64,000 nt of DNA from LZORAL124-50-18 sp051208045 (GCA_051208045.1 JBPJFY010000006.1:186001-250000), one strand, 5' to 3'; counted from the first letter of the stretch, positions 51,836 to 61,267 are shown. Numbers and translations are program-made. The notes: generated by a model from the sequence alone, not told the origin.

Positions 51836-52106
51836 CTAGTGGCTCATTCTGCAATTAATGGCCCAGTCAGTTGGTTTGTCAGCAATCCTGGCAAGGCGCA
51901 CCTCGCAGGGAATGGTCACTCCCTTCTCAAGAGGTGGAACGCAGTCCAGGATTGCTGACAAACCAACCCTGCGGGCGCTGCTGAGGCATTCCACCCCTTC
52001 GTTGCAGCACTTGCAAAGGACTTTGGCCATTCACTGCGTACTGCGCCTTGATGTGAAATGCCACAGCAACGCTGACTGGGCCATTAATTGCAGAATGAGC
52101 CACTAG
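51836..52106. mobile_element. 271-bp nested palindromic element (MITE-like)
   Basis: Perfect 35-bp terminal inverted repeats (51836-51870 and 52072-52106) start and end with CTAG and read TAGTGGCTCATTCTGCAATT inward. A second perfect 22-bp inverted repeat (51870-51891 and 51946-51967) is nested inside, beginning GTTGGTTTGTCAGCAATCC. CTAG could be a palindromic target duplication. No complete transposase is present. The element fills the gap between two convergent genes, two and four bases from their stops, and could act as a two-way terminator. Confidence 0.75.
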
Positions 52107-52110
52107 CTGT

Positions 52111-53580
52111 TCACCAGCGATACTCGACGGTGTAGCGCAACAGCTGTTCCGCACCGGCAGGCAACGTGACGCTGGTATGCATGGTTTGCGCATCTTCCTT
52201 CTGCCATTGATGCGCTGAAGTGAGGGTGTACTGGGCACCACGATAGAGGTGTTCCACGACTTTGATCGTCGCCGGGGCGTCTTTGCGGTTCTTCAACGAG
52301 ATTTCAATTGTTTCGCGTGCGCGATTCTGGGACCCAAACACCACAAAGTCCGTTTGTTTGCGCTCACCGATCACGTCAAAAGCGGTGCCGGTAAACAGGC
52401 GAATGGTTTCGTCTTTCGGCGTGTGATTGATCAGGTTTTCACCGATGAAGACGAGCCCACTGCCTTCCTGCTGGTAGAAACGCACCTTTCCTGCGGGGAG
52501 AGGTTTGCCCAGGCCATTGTCCAGTTTATTGTCGAACACTTTAAAAATGTTCACTTGCGTGTTGCCTTGTGCGCCGAAGTTGCGCTGGGTGCGCACGTAT
52601 TCGGCGTTGTAGTGCGGGGGAAGAATCGCGCCATCGTAGACCAGTTCGGTCTGGTAGCGGATGCCGTGGCCTTTAATGAATTCGATTTGCTTGGTTTCGC
52701 CGTCCCGCAGGGCGAGTTGGCCGGGCACGGTATACATATGAAACTCATCGATGGCTTGCTCCGTGACCTCCGGCGCAGCGGCATCGGCGACCATGGCGCG
52801 TTCCAGCATCATCATTTTTGCCTGCCGCTGGGGTTGAACACGATTCACATCACCGGCCACAAGCCGAATATTGAGATTGTCGAAGCCGGTGCCGGAGTGA
52901 TTGCGTACCGTGAGCCAGCCCGAGGCTTCCATGGTGTCGTTTTTCTGAGTGCCGTTGTTTTTCTGAGTGCTGTTGGTTTTTTGGATAAAGTTGTAGGCTG
53001 CATCCCAGCCGAAGCCACCGGTCAGATAGCTGAGATCGGCGTCAATCGTGCCGGATTTGGCGGATTGGATGACCCAGTTGAGTTCGGGTTTGAGAAGACT
53101 GTTTCCCGTGTTCGCTGGAAAGAGGGGGCGACCGGGCAGATGGAACTGTAATTTGCCATCCAGTTCGATCATGGGCGAAAGCGCTTCATTGAGGCTCAGG
53201 CCCGGGGCGCGCACAATTTTCCCTGTTTTGATGGTCTCATGATCATTGAATCGCACAAGAAAGTCGATGGACTGGCCTTCGAACTGTTGAAGCAGCCGAC
53301 TCTCGGAGAGCGGTGCGCTTTGGTAACTCTGTTCCCGAATCACAAACTGCTGGTCGCTTTTCTGAGGCAGCAGCATCACGCTGGAGGGCTCCAGGGAGCG
53401 GGTAATGTTTTGGTAGCGTACTTCGTTGCTGCCCGCTTTCAACGACAGAGGAACGCTGTCTTTCATGACCGCAAAGTCGCGATAGATGGTCAGCTCCGTG
53501 TCCGCGAATGCAGTTGCAGACAGGGTCAGAGAGATCAGGCAGAACAGAGAGGGGTGTTTCGGTCGGCAAACGGTCAGCAT
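52111..53580 (-). CDS. DUF4139 domain protein, exported
   Basis: 489 residues with a signal peptide (SLFCLISLTLSATAFADTEL). The mature protein opens TIYRDFAVMKDSVPLSLKAG, typical of bacterial DUF4139/DUF4140-like proteins, and is beta-rich to the end (KVVEHLYRGAQYTLTSAHQW). An Asn/Thr/Gln-rich short repeat (TNSTQKNNGTQKND) interrupts the middle. Start at 53580 is the first ATG giving a signal peptide. Function unknown; envelope location inferred. Confidence 0.82.
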   Translation of the reverse strand: MLTVCRPKHPSLFCLISLTLSATAFADTELTIYRDFAVMKDSVPLSLKAGSNEVRYQNITRSLEPSSVMLLPQKSDQQFVIREQSYQSAPLSESRLLQQFEGQSIDFLVRFNDHETIKTGKIVRAPGLSLNEALSPMIELDGKLQFHLPGRPLFPANTGNSLLKPELNWVIQSAKSGTIDADLSYLTGGFGWDAAYNFIQKTNSTQKNNGTQKNDTMEASGWLTVRNHSGTGFDNLNIRLVAGDVNRVQPQRQAKMMMLERAMVADAAAPEVTEQAIDEFHMYTVPGQLALRDGETKQIEFIKGHGIRYQTELVYDGAILPPHYNAEYVRTQRNFGAQGNTQVNIFKVFDNKLDNGLGKPLPAGKVRFYQQEGSGLVFIGENLINHTPKDETIRLFTGTAFDVIGERKQTDFVVFGSQNRARETIEISLKNRKDAPATIKVVEHLYRGAQYTLTSAHQWQKEDAQTMHTSVTLPAGAEQLLRYTVEYRW

Positions 53581-53865
53581 GGCAGGCTCCTTCGGCATCA
53601 ACGCATCGTAGCAACTATGGTTGAGCGCCTGGGAAGAATCAAATTACCGATCAGTAACGCGATGTAACTATTTGTAAGGCAGTGTGATTAAGCTCTCAGA
53701 ATAATTACCTCGCCTGAGGTAGGCTTGGAGCCCTAAAAACAGATAAAAATGTGTGCCCCAGACGATCACGAATTGGTGTTTAGCCTTCGTGAGAATGTCC
53801 ATAAAAAGAACAACGATCTCATCACCGGGAAACAGGCGCACCTATTAGGGAAAAAGGATACAACC

Positions 53866-54903
53866 ATGAAAGGCTTGATACAGGCCAGCGGTATCGCAGC
53901 CGCCTTCGTCTCGGCAACTGCGATGGCGGAGCTCACTCCACTCGAAGACGCACAAATGAGTGCCGTGCAAGGGCAGGCGGGTCTTACCGTTGAACTTGCC
54001 GCGCAGATCGACATTGGTGAAATTGCCTACCACGATGCGGGTTTTGCCACCATCAAGGATTTGCATCTGGGCGGTCAGGGCGGCACGATGCTCGACAACG
54101 TCCTGATGACACTGGATGTGGCGGGTAATAACGAAGTGCTGCATCGCGGCTTCTCCAAGTTTGCTATGTGGGCGGATCAAGGGTTAGTGTCGGCCGCGAA
54201 TGCGGACGTGGCCGATGCCATCGCCAAATACAGCCTGGGTGGTGGTCAGTACGGGGAAGCCTTTGGTGATGGGGATCTGGTGATTCACATCGACAGCGTC
54301 GATTCCGGTGTGGCCGCTGGCAACAGCTCCGATCAGAATATTGAAAATTACCAGAACGCCATCGATTTTCAGCTCACGATTGATTCGATCAATCTGCATG
54401 AGTCCAGCTACGCCGTGGGTTCACAAACCCGCGGTGGTTTGATGTTCTCCAACATAGACCTCAAAGGCAATATCGGGCCGGTAGATATCATCATTCGCAA
54501 TGGCACAGGTGCAACCAACGTGGTGTCGAATGGCACTATGGAAGTGTCCGATGCCATGATGGAAGTCGACGCGTATTTCCGCGTGACGGAAGGCGATCTG
54601 GATTGGGATAACGCAGACGTGCTGCTGATTTTTAACCTGGCGGCGGTAAAACAGCGTCAGGTTCAAATCAACAACACCCGTGGTCTGGATGCTACTGGTG
54701 CTTTCGGTTTTGCTGACGTGAAAGCCAAGGTGGCGGAAGGCAAGAGCTTAAGTAGTGGCACCAGTGGCCTGGCGCTTTGGGATGTCGAAATCCGGGCAGA
54801 CGTGGACATGCCAGTCTTCCAATTCGGTGATGCCCCCAGCATCGGTGGCGTGTACTTCACCGATTTTGTATTCCAGACCGACGTGGTGGTTTACGGTCAC
54901 TAA
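53866..54903 (+). CDS. DUF6160-like exported surface protein
   Basis: 345 residues. Signal peptide KGLIQASGIAAAFVSATAMA, then ELTPLEDAQMSAVQGQAGLT, the motif that marks DUF6160/FilA-like proteins of Pseudomonadales and Oceanospirillales. The rest is beta-rich with many Gly/Asn/Asp, fitting an outer-membrane or secreted filament-type protein. Start at 53866 follows AAAAAGGATA; the frame is open upstream. A strong terminator follows. Confidence 0.8.
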   Translation: MKGLIQASGIAAAFVSATAMAELTPLEDAQMSAVQGQAGLTVELAAQIDIGEIAYHDAGFATIKDLHLGGQGGTMLDNVLMTLDVAGNNEVLHRGFSKFAMWADQGLVSAANADVADAIAKYSLGGGQYGEAFGDGDLVIHIDSVDSGVAAGNSSDQNIENYQNAIDFQLTIDSINLHESSYAVGSQTRGGLMFSNIDLKGNIGPVDIIIRNGTGATNVVSNGTMEVSDAMMEVDAYFRVTEGDLDWDNADVLLIFNLAAVKQRQVQINNTRGLDATGAFGFADVKAKVAEGKSLSSGTSGLALWDVEIRADVDMPVFQFGDAPSIGGVYFTDFVFQTDVVVYGH

Positions 54904-54924
54904 CTCCCCCCCTTCGCACGCTTG

Positions 54925-54952
54925 AAAACCCTGGCACATGCCGGGGTTTTTT
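54925..54952 (+). terminator. Rho-independent terminator after DUF6160 gene
   Basis: AAAACCCTGGCA pairs with TGCCGGGGTTTT around a two-base loop, ending in six T. Lies 22 bases after the stop at 54903. Confidence 0.9.
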
Positions 54953-55049
54953 ATTGATCCATTTTTTGCATTGCTCCGTATCCCCTAGTGCCACTCGGTA
55001 AAGATACCTGTCCTTTAACGTTCAGCGATTAACTGCTTAGGAGCATGTC

Positions 55050-55292
55050 ATGTACCCATTTTCAGCCCCCACAACTGTCATCAGGGAATGCACAGGAAAA
55101 ATCTGGTCTCTGGAAGGAAACCTGTACGTAGCCTTCCAGCTTGACGCCGCCGGGCAGGTGGTGAAGCGGGCGGAGCACCCCTTCCGCTGTGTGACTGAAG
55201 CCAAGTCCTGGCTTGAGGACGAAGGGGTAGCGAAAGTCACCGTAGAACAGTCTCAGGCTTACTTCGAGATGATCGGCACTGTCGAACAGTGA
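55050..55292 (+). CDS. Small conserved hypothetical protein
   Basis: 80 residues, cytosolic, strands and helix (TGKIWSLEGNLYVAFQLDAA then CVTEAKSWLEDEG). ATG at 55050 with TAGGAG about eight bases upstream. It lies 54 bp before the acyl-CoA dehydrogenase and may share its message. No family recognised. Confidence 0.65.
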   Translation: MYPFSAPTTVIRECTGKIWSLEGNLYVAFQLDAAGQVVKRAEHPFRCVTEAKSWLEDEGVAKVTVEQSQAYFEMIGTVEQ

Positions 55293-55346
55293 CATGAAGC
55301 CGGACACAACGCAATTTGATCATTCCGTGAAACAAGAGAGGTTCGT

Positions 55347-57113
55347 GTGGCTCATTATTCTGCACCGTTAGATACCATCAATTTCGTATTGTTCGACACA
55401 CTTAAGAGCGGCGCACTCGCCCGGATTCCGGGTTTTGAGGATGCGTCTCAGGACATGATGCAAGCTGTCATTGGGGAAGCCGCAAAAATGGCTTCAGGCG
55501 AGCTGGAGCCCATCAATGCTTCCGGTGACCGGGAGGGGTGTCAATATGACCCCGAGTTGAAAGACGTAGTCACGCCTGCAGGCTTCAAAGAGGCGTATGC
55601 CGTTTACCGAGAGGGGGGGTGGAGTGGCTTGTCCGCGTCCCCCCAGTTTGGCGGTCAGGGCCTGCCCCATCTGCTGAAAATGGTGGTGGATGAAATGGTG
55701 TGCTCCACCAATTTGTCGTTCGGCATGTATCCAGGATTGTCCCACGGGGCGATCGATCTGCTCACGGAGCACGGCTCGGAAGAACTGCAACAAGCGTATT
55801 TGCCCCAGTTGGTGTCAGGGACGTGGACGGGCACCATGTGTCTGACCGAACCGCATTGCGGAACGGATCTGGGGTTGATCACCACCAGGGCGGAACCTGC
55901 GGAAAAGGGCGGCTATGCGATTTCCGGCACGAAAATCTGGATTACCGGCGGGGAACACGATCTGGCCGAGAACATTGTGCACCTCGTGTTAGCCAAGTTG
56001 CCTGACGCGCCGGAAGGAAGTAAGGGAATTTCGCTGTTTCTGGTGCCGAAAATACTGCCGGATGGGTCACGCAACGCCGTGCACTGTGGTGGCCTGGAGC
56101 ACAAGATGGGGATCAAGGCTTCCGCCACTTGCGTGATGAATTTTGACGGGGCCCAAGGCTGGCTGGTGGGTGAGCCAAATCAGGGGTTGAAGTGCATGTT
56201 TACCATGATGAACGCCGCCCGGTTGATGGTTGGCGTGCAAGGCTTGGGTCTGGCGGAGAGTGCGTATCAGGTATCTCTGGGCTTTGCAAAGGAACGCTTG
56301 CAGTCTCGGTCTCTGGCGGGGTCGGTCAATCCCGGGCGGAAGGCAGAGCCGATTATTGTGCACCCGGACGTGCGGCGCATGCTGCTGCGACAAAAGGTGG
56401 TGGTCGAAGGGGCGCGCGCCCTCGCCTACTGGGCGGGTCTCAACCTGGATCTCAGCATCGCCGCAGAAGCGGAGGAGAACCGGGAACGGGCGGATGATCT
56501 GGTACAGATTCTCACGCCGGTCGTCAAAAGCTTCCTGACCGATGAGGGGTTTGCCAGTATTGATCAGGCGCTGCAGTCGATGGGCGGAGCGGGGTTTACG
56601 CAGGACTGGCCAGTGGAGCAGTTCATGCGGGATGCACGGATTGCCAGGATTTACGAGGGCACGAATGGCATTCAGGCGCTGGATCTGGTGGGGCGTAAGT
56701 TGACCATGCGGGGCGGTCGACTGCCTAAGACGTTCCTGTGGGCGGCTCAGGAGATGCTCGCGGGTGCCAGTGAAGCGCACACAACGGCGGCGCAGGCGTT
56801 TATGAATGACCTCCAGCAAGCGCTGCTCTGGTTGGGCAAAAATGCGCCACAGGATCCGGAGCAGGCCGGTGCGGTGGCCACACCGTTGTTGCGTATGTTC
56901 GCCCTGACGTCGTTGGCGGTGTTGTGGGCCAAAATGGCGGCGGTGGCGCAAACATCGGAGTCGCAAGGTAGATACAGTGCGGCGTTTCTCGGTGGGAAGG
57001 TGAAGTGCGCGGATCATTTTTACCGGCTGTTCCAACCGGAAATGGGAGCGTTGCTTCAGGAAGTGCGGGCCGGAAAGGAAACGTTGATGGCGTTTGCAGA
57101 AGGGGAGTTTTGA
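55347..57113 (+). CDS. Acyl-CoA dehydrogenase, long DmdC/FadE-like type
   Basis: 588-residue flavoenzyme, longer than the classic ~380-residue family because of an extra N-terminal part and a C-terminal helical domain. MCLTEPHCGTDLGLITTRA and KIWITGGEHDL bind FAD and substrate; RIARIYEGTNGIQALDLVGR carries the catalytic Glu. It opens YSAPLDTINFVLFDTL as in the subgroup that includes 3-methylmercaptopropionyl-CoA dehydrogenase DmdC; medium- or long-chain acyl-CoA are equally possible. GTG start at 55347. Confidence 0.92.
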   Translation: MAHYSAPLDTINFVLFDTLKSGALARIPGFEDASQDMMQAVIGEAAKMASGELEPINASGDREGCQYDPELKDVVTPAGFKEAYAVYREGGWSGLSASPQFGGQGLPHLLKMVVDEMVCSTNLSFGMYPGLSHGAIDLLTEHGSEELQQAYLPQLVSGTWTGTMCLTEPHCGTDLGLITTRAEPAEKGGYAISGTKIWITGGEHDLAENIVHLVLAKLPDAPEGSKGISLFLVPKILPDGSRNAVHCGGLEHKMGIKASATCVMNFDGAQGWLVGEPNQGLKCMFTMMNAARLMVGVQGLGLAESAYQVSLGFAKERLQSRSLAGSVNPGRKAEPIIVHPDVRRMLLRQKVVVEGARALAYWAGLNLDLSIAAEAEENRERADDLVQILTPVVKSFLTDEGFASIDQALQSMGGAGFTQDWPVEQFMRDARIARIYEGTNGIQALDLVGRKLTMRGGRLPKTFLWAAQEMLAGASEAHTTAAQAFMNDLQQALLWLGKNAPQDPEQAGAVATPLLRMFALTSLAVLWAKMAAVAQTSESQGRYSAAFLGGKVKCADHFYRLFQPEMGALLQEVRAGKETLMAFAEGEF

Positions 57114-57179
57114 ACTTCGTTACTCCACGGGAATCTCCCCTACTGCATTGGCATGTCCCTTAAGGCAATGGAATCTCGC

Positions 57180-57947
57180 TTACGCCAAAGGTATAAAACA
57201 GGGCGTGTCACCACGCTGCATGCGCTGGTGGACAAGCGCTTCATGATCCACAATCTGCCGGATAGCACTTTCTGCTTCCGGCAAGGCGCGAATAATGCCA
57301 AAGCCTTTCTCCAGCAGTGTGTACAGGCGACCCAAGCCCCCCAGCTTCGCGGGCAGTTTGCCCAATTTGAATGCACCATACACGACGGGATTGTGGACAG
57401 TCTCGTCGAGCCCCACCGCAAATTCCCCGACCAGCGCGATAGAGCGGAGGTGGTCTTCAATGACGTCTGATTGCTGGCAAGCGCTGACGTAGGCGGCTTC
57501 ATCCAACGATGTCAGGGTATCGGTGTCGATCAGGGCTTCGGTAATGCGCTGATCGATGAAACCGTTCAACGTATTGAACTCAAGTGCCAGCCGAATCAGC
57601 GACAGATCCGTAAAGAGTTTGTCTGCCACCCGTAATGATTTCGAAAGGGACTTGAGAATGTCTGACAGCTCAATGCCACCGTAGATGTCCTCCAGAAAGT
57701 AGGTGACCAGGGCGGCGGTATTGCTGTTTTTCAACAAAGAAGCATACGTGGCCTGCATGCGCGAGTGTTGCCAGCGCTTCATCTCTGTCAGCGCTTGGGC
57801 AAAGGCGGGATCTGTGTGTTTTCGCAGACGTTGGTAGTCGAGAATACTCTGTCTGATCTTTTCTAACTCTGTGGACACCGGCACCTCTGAAAAAAGACTT
57901 TCCGGGATTGTGACATAAGTCCCGTGCCTCTGCACCTGCTGTGTCAC
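57180..57947 (-). CDS. Conserved helical protein, FFLEE-motif-like
   Basis: 255 residues, nearly all helical. NTAALVTYFLEDIYGGIELS resembles the motif that names the FFLEE proteins of Gammaproteobacteria. No membrane span or catalytic motif. GTG at 57947 is the upstream-most start with GGTGACA context; the true start may be a little downstream. Convergent with the acyl-CoA dehydrogenase. Confidence 0.7.
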   Translation of the reverse strand: MTQQVQRHGTYVTIPESLFSEVPVSTELEKIRQSILDYQRLRKHTDPAFAQALTEMKRWQHSRMQATYASLLKNSNTAALVTYFLEDIYGGIELSDILKSLSKSLRVADKLFTDLSLIRLALEFNTLNGFIDQRITEALIDTDTLTSLDEAAYVSACQQSDVIEDHLRSIALVGEFAVGLDETVHNPVVYGAFKLGKLPAKLGGLGRLYTLLEKGFGIIRALPEAESAIRQIVDHEALVHQRMQRGDTPCFIPLA

Positions 57948-58053
57948 CTTGAGCGCTTTTCTGGCGACACGGGAGGGGAGTTACTTTTTTGAGGGAAGCG
58001 GGCGGAGTTTCCCGCTACCTATTGAATGACGGTTGTGTTCACTGAGAATGCAA

Positions 58054-58104
58054 TCTATGTTGGTAGTAAATCTATATGGGTAGTAAGTCTATATTGGTAC
58101 TACC
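58054..58104. repeat. Three tandem 17-bp repeats
   Basis: TCTATGTTGGTAGTAAA, TCTATATGGGTAGTAAG and TCTATATTGGTACTACC stand head to tail, with TCTAT and GGTA-TA kept in each. They lie about 120-170 bp upstream of the DUF4214 gene start. They look like iterated operator sites. Confidence 0.7.
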
Positions 58105-58225
58105 CTTGGCTGTCGTGCCACCGTGTGAATTGTTCTGATGGGTGCCTCTGTCAGACGCTGTTTTCATGCGCACTAACCATCTGAATCCGATCGAGAGTTC
58201 ACGCCGAAAGGCAAGAGGTTTTTGC

Positions 58226-58756
58226 ATGAATCGTTTAAAGAAGGTCCCGAATTACGCAAAGTTTGCGCAGCTTTGTCTGGCCACATCGCTCTCCACACTG
58301 TTGATCGCTGAGCAGGCTCATGCCAGTTGTACGGCACGAACATTCAGTGATTCCGAGCAAAAAGTCGTGGACGCCTACATTGCCTATTATGGGCGCTCAC
58401 CGGATTATCAGGGATTGGCTTTCTGGGCTGGAGAGCTCGACAAGCAAGGGGGCAGCCTGAACGGTATCATTGAGGCGTTCGGTGTGTCGGAAGAGTTTGA
58501 TACCCGATTCGGAAGTCTCAGCAATGAATCGTTGGTGAACAACCTGTATCAACAATTATTCGGGCGGGACGCCGACAGTGGCGGGCTGGCATTTTATACG
58601 GGCGAGCTGGACAGCGGTGCGCGCACGTTGCAAAGCATTTCCCTGGATATTCTGAACGGCGCACAGAATGAAGACGTGCTGATTCTGAGCAATCGGGCAA
58701 CGGTGTTGAAACACTACGTCCGTTGCCGTGGGCGATGTGACCGCGGATGGTTATGA
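58226..58756 (+). pseudogene. Secreted DUF4214 protein, 5' part of a probably frameshifted gene
   Basis: 176 residues. Signal peptide (CLATSLSTLLIAEQAHA) then DUF4214 repeats: AYIAYYGRSPDYQGLAFWAG and LYQQLFGRDADSGGLAFYTG. The domain ends near KHYV at about 58717; the next residues (RCRGRCDRGWL) look like out-of-frame reading. The plus-one frame at the same place continues TSVAVGDVTADGYDDI, an FG-GAP-like start, into the next open frame. Thus this and the following frame were probably one protein. ATG at 58226 with AAGAGG upstream. A programmed shift cannot be excluded. Confidence 0.6.
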
Positions 58757-59927
58757 CGATATCGTGATCTATATGCCCGGCGCCGTGCCGTTGCGACAGG
58801 TCACCAACGGGAATATCACTTTCTGGGAAACCGGGTATGCGGTGACGGTCTGGGGCATTGACCCTGCCACGGGAGAGTTTGGCAAAAAGTACTTTAAAGA
58901 ACTGGCAGGCAAGCACGAAGACGAGGACGCCGTGGGACCGCCCGTCGTGGTGACGGCCAACGTGGACGGAGACACGACGGTATTGAAATTCTCTGAGGGT
59001 TCGCATCGGGTGGTATTTACCGAGCCGATTGTATTGGCCGCACTGGCTGCGCCACCTTGCTGGGACAGTGGCATCCAGGTCACCGATGTCTGCCAGACCT
59101 CCTGGGGGAAAGGCGCGAGTGTCGGGGCGAGTAGCTCGGTCTCCCATGAGGTCAGTGCGCGTTATCACACCACCGTTGATGGCGATATCAGCCTGCCCAT
59201 CATCGGCGACGTCGGCGTCGAGGTTTCCCGGTCTGCGGGCGTGAGCCTGGGGGTTGAGGCGAGCGTGGGGTATCAGACCACCAAAACCATCACGTACACT
59301 ACCGGGGCGATGGAAGACACGGTGGTAGCCACGGTGATTCCCTATGACCAGTACACGTACAAAATCCTCTCGCATCCGGTGTATCCACAACTGGTGGGTA
59401 CCGACCTCGTGGTATCTCTGCCACGTGCGCCGAAAACCATCCAGGTGGAGCGACAGTTCTTCAATAGTGCGCTGACCGGGACCAATTTCCAGGTGGATGA
59501 CCGCGTGTTTGAACACACCATCGGTAACGTCACCAGTTATCCTTCGCGGTCAGACATGCAAGGATTGACGGGGTCGTTTGGGCGCAGTATCGGGCCTGTC
59601 GATGTTGGTGCCAGCAATGGCAGTACCACCGTGGAAATCTCGGAGGAGTTAACGGCCGGTTTGACGACGTCTGTGACCTTCTCCTACGAAAAATCCGTGG
59701 AGACGGACTTCGGCAAAAACATGGTGGGATTCACGGTGGGCAGCAGCACTACGGCCAATCTGGGCGTGAGTGTGGGCAGCAAAGTGGTGTTCTCTGGTTC
59801 GGTGGGCGATATGCCCCCGGAAACCTTTACGCTCGATAAATCCTACAGCTATGGCCTGTTCACTTACACCTTTGATGACAGCCAGTCCAGTCAGCAGTTT
59901 CAGGTCATCAATTACTGGGTTGAATAG
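58728..59927 (+). CDS. Beta-rich extracellular protein, likely 3' part of the DUF4214 gene
   Basis: Up to 399 residues from a GTG at 58728, but the frame has no signal peptide and starts inside an FG-GAP-like motif (VAVGDVTADGYDDIVIYMPG), with a TGA at 58707 just upstream. The rest is a Ser/Thr/Val/Gly-rich beta structure (DGDISLPIIGDVGVEVSRSA, then TVVATVIPYDQYTYKILSHP) like secreted binding or pore-forming proteins. No family assigned. If the upstream shift is real this part is not exported unless frameshifting occurs. Confidence 0.6.
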   Translation: MGDVTADGYDDIVIYMPGAVPLRQVTNGNITFWETGYAVTVWGIDPATGEFGKKYFKELAGKHEDEDAVGPPVVVTANVDGDTTVLKFSEGSHRVVFTEPIVLAALAAPPCWDSGIQVTDVCQTSWGKGASVGASSSVSHEVSARYHTTVDGDISLPIIGDVGVEVSRSAGVSLGVEASVGYQTTKTITYTTGAMEDTVVATVIPYDQYTYKILSHPVYPQLVGTDLVVSLPRAPKTIQVERQFFNSALTGTNFQVDDRVFEHTIGNVTSYPSRSDMQGLTGSFGRSIGPVDVGASNGSTTVEISEELTAGLTTSVTFSYEKSVETDFGKNMVGFTVGSSTTANLGVSVGSKVVFSGSVGDMPPETFTLDKSYSYGLFTYTFDDSQSSQQFQVINYWVE

Positions 59928-59935
59928 CCCGCCTC

Positions 59936-59963
59936 CACAGAGAGGTGCCATCGCCTCTCTGTG
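59936..59963 (+). terminator. Perfect hairpin after the secreted protein gene
   Basis: CACAGAGAGG and CCTCTCTGTG form a ten-base-pair stem with an eight-base loop, starting nine bases after the stop. No T run follows, so termination may need help; the hairpin could also protect the message end. Confidence 0.6.
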
Positions 59964-60136
59964 ACCCCTCCTTGTGCATACACGGCACCACCTTGGTGCT
60001 GCCGCCTAATAGTTGTTCAATTTCGCCGGTTTTTTCGTACTTTACCGCGCTAACCTTTGCAATTTGTAACAATCCGCTGCTATGCTTTTGAGAGTTATGT
60101 AAAAATTAAGCCTACGATCTGTGTGAGGATGGACCT

Positions 60137-60607
60137 ATGCAGCTTCTGAGCTGGGCATTGGCAATGGCCGTTTTCTGGCTGTTGCTCTCTGGCTTTTTCC
60201 TGCCGCTGTTATTGATATTTGGCGTGATTTCTGTGGCGCTGGTGGTTGCGATGGTGGCGAAAATGAACCAGGTTGACAAAGAAGTTCACTCAGCCTTTAT
60301 CGGGCCCAAGCTCGTGATGTATTGCGTCTGGCTCGTGGCGGAAGTCATTAAGTCCAGCCTGGAAGTCGCCCGTCTGGTGTGGCGAACACCGGCTGCGATC
60401 AAGCCTGCCGTAGGTTTTATCCCGCTCAATGATGCTACGCGTCGCTCCCGAGTGCTGTATGCAAATTCAATAACGTTAACCCCGGGCACTCTGACCGTTG
60501 ATGTGGACGATGAGGAGATAACGGTACATGCGCTGGACTCAGATTCCATCGAGGCGCTGCACGAAGGGGATATGGAAAGACGCATCACGCGTGCAGGAGA
60601 GCCCTGA
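60137..60607 (+). CDS. mrpE: Mrp/Mnh cation-proton antiporter subunit E
   Basis: 156 residues, two N-terminal spans (LLSGFFLPLLLIFGVISVAL) followed by the conserved YANSITLTPGTLTVDVDDEE of MrpE/MbhA. GAGGATG precedes the ATG. First gene of the operon, which is ordered as in archaeal Mbh: E, F, G, then a D/E/B fusion, C and D. Confidence 0.93.
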   Translation: MQLLSWALAMAVFWLLLSGFFLPLLLIFGVISVALVVAMVAKMNQVDKEVHSAFIGPKLVMYCVWLVAEVIKSSLEVARLVWRTPAAIKPAVGFIPLNDATRRSRVLYANSITLTPGTLTVDVDDEEITVHALDSDSIEALHEGDMERRITRAGEP

Positions 60608-60610
60608 GCC

Positions 60611-60880
60611 ATGTTTGCCGTAATCTGTGTGGCCATTCTGGTGATCATGGGCATGGCCTTGGCCCGAGCCTGCTTTGCCCCAACGGTGTATGACCGAATT
60701 CTGGGGGTTAACATGTTCGGTACCAAAACCGTGTTGTTCATCGCTGCGGTTGGCTTTCTCGCAGGCCGGCCCGAGTTTCTCGATATCGCAATTGTGTACG
60801 CGTTAATCAACTTTATCGGCATGGTGGCTGTGCTGCGCTTTTTCGAGTATACCGCCGCGGACCCTGCAGAAAATGATTGA
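60611..60880 (+). CDS. mrpF: Mrp/Mnh antiporter subunit F
   Basis: 89 residues with three spans; LARACFAPTVYDRILGVNMF is the family signature near the first loop, and FLDIAIVYALINFIGMVAVL the last span. Starts three bases after mrpE. Required for assembly of the Mrp complex in known systems. Confidence 0.93.
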   Translation: MFAVICVAILVIMGMALARACFAPTVYDRILGVNMFGTKTVLFIAAVGFLAGRPEFLDIAIVYALINFIGMVAVLRFFEYTAADPAEND

Positions 60881-60934
60881 ACTGTCCTGTCCCTTGAATC
60901 CAAATGATCACTGCTTGAGGAAACCTACATCGTC

Positions 60935-61267
60935 ATGAGCGTTGTCCTGGATGGATTGAGCTGGGTGCTCCTGCTGAGTGGGGCGTTTTTCGGGTTGACC
61001 GGTGCGTTCGGCCTGTTTCGGTTTCCGGATTTCTTCACTCGCGTACATGCGGCGAGTGTGACCGACAGTATGGCCTGTCTGCTGATCATCGGCGGGCTGG
61101 TCCTTCAGGCGGGTTTCACGCTGGTCGCAGTAAAACTGCTGTTTATTCTGTTGTTTTTATTGGTCACCAGCCCTACGGCATCGCACGCGCTGGCGAAAGC
61201 GGCCCGTCATGGCGGCATGCTGACTATCCCTGAACGGGCGATTCATAAGCAAAAGGAGCCGAACTGA
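60935..61267 (+). CDS. mrpG: Mrp/Mnh antiporter subunit G
   Basis: 110 residues, three spans; GLFRFPDFFTRVHAASVTDS is diagnostic for MrpG, and VTSPTASHALAKAARH the end. GAGG lies about 20 bases upstream. 54 bp after mrpF, the largest gap in the operon. Confidence 0.93.
   Translation: MSVVLDGLSWVLLLSGAFFGLTGAFGLFRFPDFFTRVHAASVTDSMACLLIIGGLVLQAGFTLVAVKLLFILLFLLVTSPTASHALAKAARHGGMLTIPERAIHKQKEPN

Noticed and set aside
51858..52106. Open frames inside the nested palindrome on both strands
   Set aside because: They are a consequence of the inverted repeats and read the same sequence both ways; no start signal.
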